Counted from the first letter of the stretch, positions 46,111 to 57,960 are shown. The stretch: DNA of 64,000 nt from Hysterangium stoloniferum (GCA_015178975.1 WHVD01000179.1:1-64000), one strand, 5' to 3'. Notes: generated by a model not told the origin, from the sequence alone. Numbers and translations: made by a program.

Positions 46111-46501
46111 GGCTTGCAGATTATTTTAGCATAGTCCAAATGCAAACCTGGTTTCATCATCATGATAAATCTATTAGAACAAATGAATAGAAAGCTGAAG
46201 ATCATCCAGAACATTGTGAGGAATGAGATAAAAGCTAGCTAGGTTTTATTCAACTATAACTACATCCCTGTGAGGATGAGATGAAAGCAAGCTGTAAGCT
46301 TACTTTCTCTATAGCCCCACAGGTGTGATGAAGCACTGGGTGCTTGTCTAAGTGCCCATGTTCCTGGGAACTTATATAGTTGCCTAAGTAGGTAATTCAC
46401 TAACTACTGCACCTACAGTGCTGGGAAAAATACTACAAAGATCTGAAAAATACAGGGTAGCATTATATAACATCATAAAGCTATAATATCATACTCTAAC
46501 A
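46111..46501 (-). repeat. probable copia-type LTR, minus orientation
   Basis: The complement begins TGTTAGAGTATGATATTATA at 46501. It has a TATA-like AACTATATAAGTTCC and an AATAAAA signal. A purine-rich AGGTGGGAA abuts its start, as expected of a polypurine tract before a 3' LTR. The left limit (near TTCCCCTGGC) is uncertain. Confidence 0.5.
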
Positions 46502-47318
46502 TTCCCACCTAATGTGACAGCTCCATCCCAATTCCAGCATCAACCTTAAATATTCCTGTTAAGCTTTGTTGCACTGTGTGCACACAAAATACCTAGTGTG
46601 AAGAGATGTGTAAATCTGATGGTCTATTAGAGAGACTATAGATTATTTATATACATACAGAGGATATGTGACTAGCACTGGATGTGGAATGAAGGGAATG
46701 TTGTGAACAAAGAGAACAAAGAGAAAAATAGACTTTTGGACAAAACAAGACAACAATATAATATTTGAGCAATGAGGAGACAAAGGAATCAAAGGCATGC
46801 CATTCAAGAACTCGAGACAAGGGGGTGAAACATATGGTGTCACACATATTGATGACACAATCACAATAGGTTTGATTCCCTATCAAGATGCATTTGGGAA
46901 GACAAAGGAAGGTCCAGTAGATGTTAGAGTTACTTAGACTCAAAGTGTAGTGTTAATAGTGAGCTTGAGGGTGATCATTGACCCTTGACCTTTATGGTGT
47001 GATGTCAATGGAGGGGTTGAAAGATGTTGATGTGTGGATGCTGTCTGTGACAGCAGAGACAATGCCTACACCACAACTTGCACAATATTACACAGTGTGA
47101 TTTCTAGGTAAAAAGGTCTGTCTGTAGTGTCTAGTGTACCCACAAGTATACATACATAACACTTCAAGCTAAATATGGTCAAAGATGTTTGAGGACTATC
47201 TTAGTTGAAATGTATAAAATAAAAAATATAGTATAATTTAGTATAAAATATTAAATGTCCCAGGGTGAAGGAGGAAGCATAAGAGAAAATTACACTGTCC
47301 CCTTTACAATCCTTCATG
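46502..47318. other. repeat DNA homologous to 13.35-14.46 kb
   Basis: From about 47010 the sequence matches 13345-13378 plus 14201-14465, the latter pair split by a solo LTR in the other locus. No gene is seen. Confidence 0.6.
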
Positions 47319-47398
47319 GCCTAATACAGGGTTTAAGATCACCAGACATGTATGTAATCCAGACATAGTGGTTACTGGTTCAAATCCAGCTCAGGCCA
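47319..47398 (+). repeat. tRNA-derived SINE head, copy 3
   Basis: GGCCTAAT...TCAGGCC acceptor-like ends, GGTTCAAATCC B box and the same downstream body as copy 2. Confidence 0.72.
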
Positions 47399-47645
47399 AT
47401 ACTTTTCACCCTACTTATGTAATTTTTCCTTCTATAGTAAGATATCCAAACTTTTCTTTTTCCATGAAATCATAAGACTTCAAATCGCTCAGAGGTCTAA
47501 GTAGAAATACACTCATTCGTTGCTGGCCACGTGGTAACTGGTTGTCCCTTTCCATTACATTCGAGCCGGTGTTCAAGCCTTTAGGGGAGCTTTTTTCTGA
47601 TATATTTTGCATTGATAGACCAAAACCCTTTCATCACGACAACCG

Positions 47646-47892
47646 TGTTGGAATACGAGCGTTACATAAGCTCGTAACACATATCCCTTTGTTCTTTGTG
47701 TCTTTATTCCCTTTGTCCTATCCCGTTTGTTTCCCCATTTAATATTCTATTGTTTAGCAGACATATATAAGTAGCCTAGTGTTCATATATCTACCCATTC
47801 ATTTGCCTAATCTTACTACAAGATATACGCACAAACGAAATTTATATACTGCTCTTATAGTTCATTCGGAGCTTCTATATTTTATCTTAACA
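47646..47892. mobile_element. 247-base solo LTR, TSD AACCG
   Basis: TGTTGGAATACGAGC...TTATCTTAACA, flanked by AACCG at 47641-47645 and 47893-47897. The homologous locus at about 16078-16095 reads CGACGACCGCCCGTT without it, an empty site. An ATATATAAGTAGCC TATA-like signal lies near 47765. Copia-like ends. Confidence 0.93.
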
Positions 47893-47989
47893 AACCGCCC
47901 GTTATTTTACACAAGCAACCTTGAGATATTATATTAATGTTATATAATTTGTAAACTTCCACAGATGAACACCATCATGGGACACAATG

Positions 47990-48204
47990 TGTAAGGCTGC
48001 CATCAATTGCAGCCTCAATGAGTCTGTCCAAATGTTGATAGTACTCGAGTATATTCGTCTATGAATGGAGACGGCAGTACACGATAGTGACGGTAGGTAA
48101 AACGATGATGATAACAAAACTACTACGCGCGTGTATCCTAATTATCTAAGGAAGCGGATACTAAATATTAAAGGTCCGTTGTGGTAAGCCTCACCAGGCT
48201 TACA
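47990..48204. mobile_element. 215-base LTR-like insertion, TSD CAATG
   Basis: TGTAAGGCTGCCATC...CACCAGGCTTACA, flanked by CAATG at 47985-47989 and 48205-48209. Absent from the 16-kb duplicate (CACAATGGATAATACACC there) and from the right arm. Its ends match those of the insertion at 49727. Confidence 0.88.
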
Positions 48205-49726
48205 CAATGAATAATCCACCTTACTGTTACTAGTCGATTTCCTTCAATTTTGTTCAACAAGTCAGCTGTTCACGTCGTGTGGCAAGCAGCAACCAATAAA
48301 ACACCAGTTCCTGATATTTATATGAGGGACGTCATTCAAATTGCATGCACTCTATGAAGTCACGTTACAAAGTCGCGACCGTTTACTTAACATGCCTTAT
48401 CACGGATACACACTATTTCCAACTATGCTTTCCACCTCATATTGTCGATGCTCATGTACATTCTAGTCGTTACATTGACCAACCAGCCTGATTAGAGGCG
48501 AGCGATGTCGGGTCTTGGGACAGAACGCTTATTGTACCATTTACGGACAGAAACACAAGACAAATGGCGTTTGCTGATTGCCGACCACCTTCCAGGCTTC
48601 TATCAGTGACAGATTCGAAATATCAGCCTCCAGGTGCCCTGCAATTAAATAATCCCATTACCTCAATGGAAAAGAGCGTCCAAAATGGGCCCCATTCTGC
48701 GCCCGTGGCTTCCAGAGAACTGCGAACTATATATAAAATACATCTGCGACATCGCCCTACTACTTGTCATCTCCTCATCTCCCCCTCTTGTTACCAAGAA
48801 CGCAATATGAAGACTTCGCCATCGTACTCCTCATCCCCAAAGGGTCGGTCGGCACCCCCCACTCCAGAACCCCCCGTTACTGCTCCCGTACTCCCGACCT
48901 TACCACGGACTGAACAGCTTGGCTCTGAATCTTCCCTGGATTTGTCGGACTGGGGATTGGACGATTCCAATTATACCTCGTATATTCCACGAGGTGAAGA
49001 CGATTCGGTGGATATTTTTCGTGAGTTGGTCGAGTCTTGCAATGTCCATAACCATATTTAGTTGTGCATTCAGGTTACTTGAACTTGGCGATGATAGAGT
49101 CATCACCGGCGTTCCTGTGGAACGCTTGCGCCGATACTCCAATCATCGAGCGATCCGATCATGCTAAGAACTCATGCCCACCTCGGCAGACCGCTCAGCC
49201 CAACCCTTCTCCAAACGGAGCTCATAGACCGATCAAGCCCTACAACCCAAAGAGAAAAAGGGTGGATGACTATCCTGAGTCTGAGCCGTCAACGCGGAAA
49301 AAGACGGCAGATGCGCTCACTCCACAGCAACATCAAGTAACACACGTGGTTACTCCACCACGCTCCGCCTCTCCAAGTCGCGATGCGGTTTGGTGGTCTT
49401 CTGGTCCTCCCCGTCGACAGGCAGCAATAGCAACCGATGATGCTCTGAGGCAATATCGCACTGAGCTTGTGCCGCATTCTGGGCCCTCCGATGCTCGCTC
49501 GTACCAACCAGCTTCCAGAGCTGGAAAACGACAACGTATTGATGATAATGGTCCTTCCTCCCGACAAGCTGGACCAGAATCTCTGCAGAATAAACGGCCA
49601 AAAATCTGCACTAAGGAGACGCAACGCCCTCAGGAGCGCCATGAAAAGCGGCGTCTCATGTGTAGCGTTTGCATAAGAAGTTTTAGTAGGGAAAGCGATT
49701 TGTCTCGTCACCTAACAACAACAAAG

Positions 49727-50173
49727 TGAAAGGCTGTCGTTATCAGCCTCACTCGGTCAACACGGACAGGACTAAGTTTTCTTTATTTTAGTAGCAGTAT
49801 GATACAAGATGAATGTGAGGCTCCCTAGGGAAGGGTGGGAAAGGATTGTATGGTCGAAAGGATTCCCTCTTATCACTGTGGAATGTATACTTATATATCT
49901 GCTTGGAACAATAAGATTGTGGTAACAAAAGGTGTCTGAAGACAAGGAAGATGTGGCAGGAAAAGGAGAACAATGGTCAATGGGAGAACAATGGTCAATG
50001 GGAGAACAATGGTCAATGGGAGAACAATGGTCAATGGGAGAACAATGGTCAATGGGAGAACAATGGTCAATGGGAGAACAATGGTCAAGGTTAATTGAGT
50101 GGTGGCACAAGGAATGCTTGAGTAGTCGAACAAAGGGAGTGGTGGCATATGTGGTAAGGTGGCCAGGCTTACA
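49727..50173. mobile_element. 447-base LTR-like insertion in exon 2, TSD CAAAG
   Basis: TGAAAGGCTGTCG...GTGGCCAGGCTTACA, flanked by CAAAG at 49722-49726 and 50174-50178. It has a TATA-like ACTTATATATCTG and an 18-base minisatellite. Ends match 47990-48204, so the two are one family of small TG...CA elements. Confidence 0.9.
49966..50088. repeat. 18-base minisatellite, about 7 copies
   Basis: The unit GAGAACAATGGTCAATGG is repeated perfectly six times, with a seventh copy diverging at its end. It lies inside the element at 49727-50173. Confidence 0.95.
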
Positions 50174-50283
50174 CAAAGCGACACAAGGACCATGCCGATT
50201 GTTTTTGTTCGTTTCCCGGATGTAACGTGACATTCTCTCGCAAAGACGCATTTCAGAGGCATTGGAATAACTGCCACGGATAG

Positions 50284-53200
50284 TTTAAAGTAACATCTGC
50301 GACGTGCGGTCCGTGGAAGTAGTTCAGATCAATCCAGTGGATTGTTGGTACGTTGAATTTTCATCCGGTGTCTCTTATATTTCAACTTACATCCATTTTC
50401 CGTCAAGACAATCAACTCACACCATCACACGGCCTCAAGAATCTATGCTTCCTGTCATTCATACATGTAGATACCTATTCCTCATTTTGTATTTTTTTTT
50501 TTGTTTCGTCACATTTTATCATCATTTCCCTTGTACGTTGGTACATAGTCTATTTACATCCATCTAAAATTAAAATGCACTGAACGCCTCCAGTGAGAAT
50601 ATAAACTCGATTTATAACAACGGTAGCGTCTGTTTCCACGCAAGAACATCTGGACTGAAAGCTTCTGAAGCGAACTAGGGCCGTTTTTCCATTAGGGGGT
50701 GAAACATCAGGATACTCTGGAAATCTATCGCAAAAAATAGTAGTCTCTATACTTCATTCTTTTCATTGTAATAAGGATCGGTCAACATCCTGTATATGAC
50801 ATAACATTTACCCTTTGAAAAACTGATTGGCGAACCTATGGAGATAGGATCGATATACGCATAATTAAGGCTGGGTGTGGCCGATTCAATGCGGGATCTC
50901 CCGGTTTAAGCTTTGGAGCCCGGATCTAGAAGCCCAAAGAACTCTGAGATGCTTCTCCTGGCGTTTTGATGGCGCTTAATGTGACATGCTGGGTGTCTAA
51001 CAACCAAGATAGATGGCTATTGGTTGGTATATTGGGAACATTTTGAAGATAGATAGAAAGTCGGTCATCGGAAGCCGTGCCTGCGGAATGTGACTCATGT
51101 AGTAGTATAGCGGATTTTCGGACGTCTCAGGATTTATAATATTTTTAATGGTTCAGGCCGCCTACTGAGTATTGATAGCCCTCCTCTCAAAATTTATTTT
51201 GAGGAATAAAATTCCTCCTTATATTTAGCCTGCCTTCTACATCTACACGATATATTACGGCGTGGTCATAATATTGTAGGGCTTAGTGCTATCAAAAGGT
51301 ACGGGATCGTAGGGTTAAAACTGGGGTATAAATGGTTTGACTGACTGCACCAAAACAATAAAGGATATTAGTTTCAATATTGTAATAGTAACGAAGTACA
51401 AAGAGATCATACCTCAGGATAAGCAGATCCGTTGAATGGTTTTCGGCTGTTTACTCTCCCCTCCTGCCTTCGGGCTGGGATGGCGCCGGCAATGTATTAA
51501 CTGCGTAAAAATGACATATTCCACACTATATGAAAGTGGAAATAAAGATTCATGGTGGAAGTTGTATGCAATCACGGCGCTGTGACGTCGAACAGGTCAG
51601 CACCGTGGTGGTGACCCCGGCCGATACCTTTTCCTGGTCGATATTGGCGGATACATCAGACATAATATAATGTGTGTAATGAAACATATAATTATAAGGT
51701 CGAACTATTGAGTCAATTCCATCGCGGCTTTGTTAAGCATATGCCCTTTGTATATCAGTTGAGCGGGTTTATTCAAACCATTATGGTCTGCAACTTAATC
51801 TTTAATTGCTGAAGAACTCCAAGGTTAAAAGTAAAGTTGGGTGTGGCACGTTACCATGGCTAATATGCCATGGTAGAATGATGGAATGTGACTGAGGGGG
51901 ACAGTTTCTGACATCGTCTGGATGAACGTCTAGTCACCTTTCAAGAAGGAATGCAAACTTATTTCTCATCATAATCCCATAAATAATGTCGCTATTTTTC
52001 CATTCAACGTACTCACCGACCAAATGAGGAGCTGGAATAGATTCTGATTTTATGGGTGTGACGGCGGCACTTGCTGGGTTTTTATTTCAAACGAGACAAA
52101 CTTTTTGTCTGTTCCATTAATTTTTCGGTAATATTTTCCGTCTAGTAAAGATGTGTTCTAAATTAATTTTTGATTAGTTGGTGAGAAAGTGGAGAAATGG
52201 TGACAATATATCCATCTCCGTATTTGGTGTGCCTGTTCAGTCCATCATTTACTTGACCCGTTGCTCTTACTTTCTTCCTCGCTGACACCACATCATCCAA
52301 AAACTCCAACTTTAATCCCTCAAGGACCTCTAACTCAGCAGTTAGCAGCATTGACTGACGGAAGCAAAAAATTCTGGCCAACCAAACAGCAAAGCATCAA
52401 TATTATATTTTCCATATTGTCATGATTTGTGTAGGTTAATGATTCTGAGACTCAAATTATACGTTTTACGATTATTCTCGCACGATTTCCTGGACATCCT
52501 AGATAATTTGCGGCAACACAAAGGTTCGGCTAGGACAAACGGGAACGCCACGCTTCGGAGTTTGCCTTGATTTCATTTTATTCCTTCCCCTCTTTCTCTT
52601 CGGCTACCATCATCATGGATGCCTGCACCGGGCTTCTTCAAAACATTGGCGATTAGGGTAGCACCAAGTTAGCAACTTTGGACCTCACAGTATTACTATC
52701 AATTAGTGTAACCAGGGAAGAGTTCATATTTCACATCGATTGTAGTATTTTTTGGTACTCAAGCCGGTACAGATGTCATGAAGGCTCTTCTGCCCCGGCA
52801 TATTCTCATATATTGACATCCATGTAGTGGCCATTTGAAATTCCAACAGGAATTGGCGGAGATCGCCGCGCGTCGGTGAGGTACTCGTAATGTTATCATG
52901 ATAACAAGTGATTAGAATTCAATACAGATAAAATTTCAGGTAGCAATCCATTACTCTTCTTCTTCGGTTCGGTTTCTGGCACACCGATTTAATACCGAAC
53001 GAACCATCCCACGCCATTTGTAAATTACGCATTGCTGATGGCGGATTTTGTTTTTTGTATTCTATTTCCAGTTTTTTCGCTGAAAATTTGGGCAGATTTC
53101 CCAGTTATGGCGCTTTAACTCTTCGAAATCATTAGCGGGCCCCGATTGCGCTGCGACTAAGGAAGAGTTCATGGGAGAATGACCGGTATTGGCGTGTCAC

Positions 53201-54079
53201 CCATTGTGTTAGTCAAGTTATAATACATGGTCCCCCCTCTAGTATTCGACTCCGTGGATATACATAGGTGTTTCGGTCAATTACAGTTAAACTCGCGCTG
53301 AATTATAGATCTTTCATTCTACCCGAGATCGCGGAAGTTTTTTCTCGCTTCTGAATTTCGTAACAGCGATACTATCAATTTGAGGCAGTACGATGTGACT
53401 TTGAACAAAATTGTCGTAGTCCCAATGTCACAAAAACTTTCTGACATGCATGGGTGCAGTACGCGAGATTGCTGGATGCGCGATTAGGCTACGGCTTGAT
53501 GAAATAGTGTCATGGTCCAGCTACCTTGATTGGTGAAAAATTCTTGAAATCTCAGGGATTCAGGAATTGTGGCATTCTCATACCGATATTTTACCCCTTC
53601 TGCACTGGCATTGTTTATCAAGGTGTCTGTCTATACACGCTATCTTGGTATGTGCTCGTCATTTCCTTGTTCTATACTTTATGTGGACTGTACTATGTGA
53701 CAATAATCTTCCCACCCCACTCATTTTACAATGCAAGTTGACTTCCTATTTTTATACTAGCTCGATACCTGTCACTTATGATATATAGATCCGTCGATGT
53801 CACAACATATTTCGCTCTGGCTGACTCACAAACTTATGAAATGAACTCGACATCAATGATTTTGACTGTAATAGAAAAAGAATTGTGATCATGAATATGA
53901 GTAGATGATACTTCCCCTCTCTTCTGGGATACTGAGCGGGATCCCCTGTAAAATAGCTGGTTTGAAGCTATCTCCAAAGAATTGGGCAGTCGCATAGAAA
54001 TCGTCTCTACTGCCAGCTTAACGTAGCTTATGTAACACCCTCAAAGCGCTTGCATTGCAAAGTTCGATCTCACTACCAA
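50284..54079. other. CpG-containing intergenic DNA; inverted-repeat arm to about 52750
   Basis: No gene is recognised on either strand. It includes the 3' flank shared by all three family B genes, a short perfect hairpin at 51852-51875 (TACCATGGC-N6-GCCATGGTA), repeat R at 52731-52888, and unique spacer DNA from about 52890. A minus frame at 52381-52163 (72 codons) has no domain and lies in arm homology. Confidence 0.55.
52731..52888 (+). repeat. dispersed repeat R, CpG-rich copy
   Basis: The best preserved copy, with CGCCGCGCGTCGG where the 34-kb copy has TG/CA. It lies exactly at the inner end of the left inverted arm. Confidence 0.75.
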
Positions 54080-55588
54080 GATGACCTCACTGGATAAGAA
54101 CGTAACTCAGGATTTTTTGTGTGGATATATACTTATTCGTGCCAGAAGCTTCCCTACTATGTACCATCCTCTCGGGCTCCAACGAAATTCAATCCAATCC
54201 GTCCTGGATACAAGCAGGAGGATATAGACATGCAGCCCCTTATCGAGGCAGTATATAATTTTTTTCGTGCGGAAGTGGTGAAGACTATGCTACTAGGACG
54301 GGGGTTCTTCAACGTTGTAAGTCATTGAGGTAATTGCACCAATCCCACTTACACATGCTCCCCCGAGGTGTACGAGTTAGAGATGAAAACAGGCCCTCCT
54401 CTAGTAGCCAGAATTCAGTGGAATTTTAAGACTCATACCGTATCATCTAGTTGGGTTGTGGAGAAAATGTCTCGCGAAGTAGCCGTCCTTGAGCTTCTGA
54501 AAAGTGTCAGTCCCCAGGTTCCAGCACCACGTGTACTTGCTTGCGATTTCGCCTTCAATAATTCCGTCAGCGCGCCATTCATGATTATGAATCGGCTCTA
54601 CGGGGAGGATATGTGGATGTCTTGACCAAAACCTTCCGCAGAAGACAGAGTATATATAATCGTCATGATTAACGCAGGTAGAAATTTTACATTTCTGCTG
54701 GCAGATCACATTCGTGAAATCTCTCGCTTCTTCCTTCGTTGGTATTTTTAACGTGCGACTACCGTCAATCGGTTCTTTGCAAAAGCTCACCGCTGATGGT
54801 CTCCCCGTCATCGGGTCCATCTTACCACATAATCTTGGTGCCTATGGAGCCATGCGCTACGCTAGAACAGCAAGTGAATCCCCCATGTCTTCCTGGTCTT
54901 TTGTAATACCATAGCCCACAGATACATCACCTGTCAATTAGACGATGCCTTCGCACAGCCTCACGATCAGACTTTATACAATTTTTCTCTCCCCGACCTT
55001 TTTGGCAGAATCCGCACTTTAGCGATCGCCGTGATTCCTCGAGACGACCCGGCCATGCTCGTGCCTGTTTTGGTGCACGTTGATTTGAATAACAGAAATA
55101 TCATGGTTAAAGACGGCACTGTGTCTGGCATACTTGACTGGGAGGTGAGTTCATAACCATGGATTTCAGGGCAATACTGTATGGGGGCTAATAGGCACAT
55201 AGATACACTCTTCTCTTCCGGCTTGTTTGGGGGCAATGTATCCGGATTTCATGCGTTACGATGCCGCTTATCACCCTAAATACGGCACAGAAACTCGCTT
55301 AATGCCGACTAAAGAATGTTGGCCATCGGAGGATGAAGCTGCTACCTTGAGAAATATGTTTAGAGAAGTGAACGCATTTTATTGAATTTTGTGTATTATG
55401 TGCATCTGAGGTACACTACGTAGGCTGCTGGCCCATTATCCGCCGACTTTGTTCGAGCCCTGGACAAAGGGGAAACCTTGCGCCAGCTCCTTGAGCTCGT
55501 TTCATGTTGTAAATTTTCAAGCCAAGGAATGATAGCGTTGTTTACCTGGGAACAGGAAATAACGAAAACAGTGGTTTCAAAAAACTGA
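54080..55588 (+). pseudogene. APH-family kinase-like gene, probably broken
   Basis: Member of the aminoglycoside/choline phosphotransferase fold family common in fungi, cytosolic small-molecule kinase-like proteins. From the ATG at 54080 (MTSLDKNVTQDFLCGY) the frame must shift to KLPYYVPSSRAPTKF, giving GFFNV at a GTAAGT intron. The next exon reads VYELEMKTGPPLVARIQWNF and MSREVAVLELLKS, PAPRVLACDF (N-lobe), ending MNRLYGEDMWMS and TGA at about 54622. After an intron comes RLPSIGSLQKL. The catalytic loop HVDLNNRNIMV and GILDWE (Mg-binding Asp) are followed by a GTGAGT intron, YPDFMRYDAAYHP, a last intron and the TGA at 55586. The TGA at 54622 and the 5' frame change suggest a pseudogene, but mis-assigned introns could explain them. 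Confidence 0.75.
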
Positions 55589-55947
55589 CCTCGTTCTTCG
55601 GTTTTTCGGTCGACCGAACTATGACATCTATTATATCTCTCGGACCCCCATCCCACCACTTACAATCCGCATCAAATGGAGCCATGTCGTGTACACGTGA
55701 CACTTTAGTGCTTCCTCCCCTTAATATCAAACATTTAGATTTGAAGCAGAGATAGCCCCCGCCTTGTCAGCCGATATGTCTGTCGCTTGTACGTCGGCAT
55801 TTGCTTTTCGGAAATTTGCTATAATACGAGTATATTGGAACATTAAGTGATAACATAGAATGCAACATCCGCGGGAACATTGACACAGGTAGGCCAACAC
55901 GGCATCGTTTTGTCTTGTAATTTTTTTGAGGTTAGCAGGGAACTCAC
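55589..55947. other. intergenic DNA
   Basis: About 360 bases between the APH-like gene and the next open frame. No motif was recognised. Confidence 0.5.
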
Positions 55948-56226
55948 ATGCGGGAGACGCTTAATGAACGCCAAGTGAATGGTTACAATCCGGTGGATGT
56001 GGGTATCCGACACTCTCGGAAGGGTATCGCACGCGCACTGACAACAGTGGCTAATGAGCTAGATAGATGTGGATACTTTAAAACACCTGGATTGGCTTTA
56101 TTGGAGACTATGCCGACGCCTCGAATATTTTTCGATTGGTGGGATGTACAGCTTGTGATACCCCATCACTGCTTCATCTCCACAGGGGAGAGCAAATTAT
56201 ATCCAGTGAATGTGTATCTTTCATAG
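55948..56226 (+). CDS. small unknown ORF
   Basis: A 92-codon frame (MRETLNERQVNGYNPVDVGI; then HSRKGIARAL, DWWDVQLVIPHH) with no recognised domain, signal peptide or membrane segment. It lies in unique spacer DNA in the same direction as the APH-like gene. It may be an exon of a larger gene or chance. Confidence 0.3.
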   Translation: MRETLNERQVNGYNPVDVGIRHSRKGIARALTTVANELDRCGYFKTPGLALLETMPTPRIFFDWWDVQLVIPHHCFISTGESKLYPVNVYLS

Positions 56227-56699
56227 CAGCTAGTATATTATATGATTATACCCATCACAGTTGTTCAATACTTTGACCTTCTCCAGATTGTTGCTGGTGT
56301 GGAAGAAATTACCTTTCGAAAATTCAACCCAAAATTTCTTCGAGGAAAGCATTTTCTTTTTGTGATAAACATGCAGCACCGAACTCCTTAAATATGCCCT
56401 TGCAGCGACGCCGGGTCTTTACCGAACTTCATTATTTAGACTTCCACTAGACCAAAACGCTATTATTCTAAAACGTTGAACACGTCAAGGTCCGCTGGCA
56501 GTCGACGCAAACTTATTACTCTTCAAATTTCAATTACAGTCATTGATAGAATAGACACGTACAAAAATTAAACCCATAAATCAATACTAATAAAATATGT
56601 TTATAAAATATACAAAGATATGTCTGTCCGTATCCGTGGAAAAACTCGGTAGGGTACCCCCAAGATAAAAGTAGTGGAAAAAGAGGTAGTACAAAGCCA
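56227..56699. other. intergenic AT-rich DNA
   Basis: No gene or clear repeat. Confidence 0.5.
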
Positions 56700-57960
56700 C
56701 CCACCCGACACTGCGAGTATGGATTTTAACAAAGAATCATTATGTCAGAGTCCGAGGGGGAGAACCAGAGAGGACAGCAAAGGAACGAGGACAAAAGGTG
56801 GTCCATGAACAGTGCACTCAACTCGTCACTTATCAGTAATTTGAACCTCTCACACCAGTCTCCACTTCACATCAGACCAATACTCACCCACAGTTCGCAA
56901 ACCTCCATAACCATCACCTACTCATCCCCCACCGTCCCACCCGATAGCGTCACGCCAGGATAGACATTAGCATTATCATGAGTATTAATGTTCCTGGCAT
57001 TATTCAACGAGGCCTAATACGTAGGAAGTGACCCCGGGATGGGGAGGAGTCTGCCAAAGAGGTCTACGAGCCAGAGGGACCCGTCTTCAGGGAGGGAGAG
57101 GATGGCTACGGCCTGGTGAGAATTGGTGGCAAGGAATTCTCTTTAATGCGCTGTGCTGGGATATAGAGCCAAAAGAAACGGCTCACCTGGAGGAGCTTCA
57201 CCTGCTGACGCTTTAACGGGAGGAAAGTGCTTGCTTCGCGCAAGTGTGGGGTGTTCCCAGCGTTTTTTGACGAGATCCCTCGGGTGGCGCTGGACTTGGT
57301 TTAAATGTAGGTATGTAAATAAACAACAGAAAATATCACCAATGAACACAGATACCTTGGCGCAACTCTCCCACTTGAAAGTCAAACCTCTTCTTCTTCC
57401 CCTCGTGTCCCTGCCCCTGCCTCCGTCCCTTTCCTTGCACATACACCTTACCATCCAATGGCGCATACTTCGCAATCTCCCGCGTTACTTCTCCTTGTAT
57501 TCATGACTTATTTACCCTGCCTTTGAGCCCTTGAGTCTGCGCTAGCCATGTCATTATTCTGGATGCGGGTGAAGAGTCAACGAGACATTGGATATTTACG
57601 TGAACACCTAGGCCTGGGCCTCCGCTCCAGCCTGCCACAGATCCAGATGCAAATACCACGCTGACGCCAGCACCGGACATGGAGGATTGAGAGGGGCATA
57701 ATCGGTCTGCGTCCGCGTGTCTCGCTGAATGAGTTGGAGTCCCGCTGGTTGATGTGGATGGACATGGGTCAAGTGGCTGGAGCGGGGTTCATATATTGTT
57801 CGTGGGGACTCGGGTTGTGGCTGTGGTTGGGATGTGGGTGGGAGGGGTGACTGTGCGGCTCTGTCCTTTCTTTCTTAGTCTGTGCTTGTTTCGAGGATCG
57901 ACAGGAATAATTTTGATGTAGGCTTGATTGTTGGGGTAGGGTTTGAAAGGGAGAGTGGGT
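56700..57960 (-). pseudogene. C2H2 zinc-finger gene, family A, copy 2 (broken, minus strand)
   Basis: The minus-strand homologue of 43332-44870. Its exon 1 end reads GRRRGLTFKWESCAKV, in which the first zinc-binding Cys is Trp. An intron follows, then QRHPRDLVKKRWEHPTLARS in place of YRHPSCLVKHRWEH. The 3' flank on the plus strand near 56850 (TTGAACCTCTCACACCAG) corresponds to the flank of copy 1 near 44890 in inverted order. The long Ser/Asn-rich tail exon seen in copy 1 is largely missing. With a key Cys lost and no continuous frame it is not functional. Confidence 0.7.

Larger units (their letters stand above)
48807..50283 (+). pseudogene. C2H2 zinc-finger gene, family B copy 2, broken by insertion
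   Basis: Exon 1 is 48807-49020 (MKTSPSYSSSPKGRSAPPTP; SDWGLDDSNYTSYIPRGEDD). A 53-base intron (49021-49073, GTGAGT...TTCAG) follows. Exon 2 starts at 49074 and runs to 49726, where a 447-base element is inserted; coding resumes at 50179 and ends at TAG 50281-50283. Without the insertion the frame is intact and would give 323 residues. It contains a basic Pro-rich linker with nuclear-signal-like KPYNPKRKRVDD and two C-terminal fingers: CSVCIRSFSRESDLSRH, and CSFPGCNVTFSRKDAFQRHW with NNCH. As it stands a TGA arises at the insertion junction, before the second finger. Confidence 0.88.
47925..52750 (+). repeat. inverted duplication, left arm
   Basis: Homologous in inverted order to 58045-62865. 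Shared landmarks include the upstream region (GTGTGGCAAGCAGCAA), the family B zinc-finger gene, its 3' flank (GAAGCTTCTGAAGCGAACTA), GGGCTTCTAGATCCGGGCTC (as complement), GACTGACTGCACCAAA and CTCACAGTATTACTATCAAT. Two or more insertions (47990-48204, 49727-50173) are unique to this arm. Confidence 0.88.

Noticed and set aside
46643..46943. Two overlapping minus frames of 73 and 98 codons
   Set aside because: Hydrophobic low-complexity translations of AT-rich DNA without motifs.
49289..49711. 140-codon minus frame opposite family B copy 2
   Set aside because: Antisense shadow of exon 2; low-complexity basic/Ser sequence.
49966..50088. Possible CRISPR-like array
   Set aside because: The units are contiguous 18-base repeats with no spacers, and the organism is a eukaryote.
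49772..50277. Frames of 97-159 codons with repeated EQWSMG / IDHCSP units
   Set aside because: They are translations of the 18-base minisatellite inside a mobile element.
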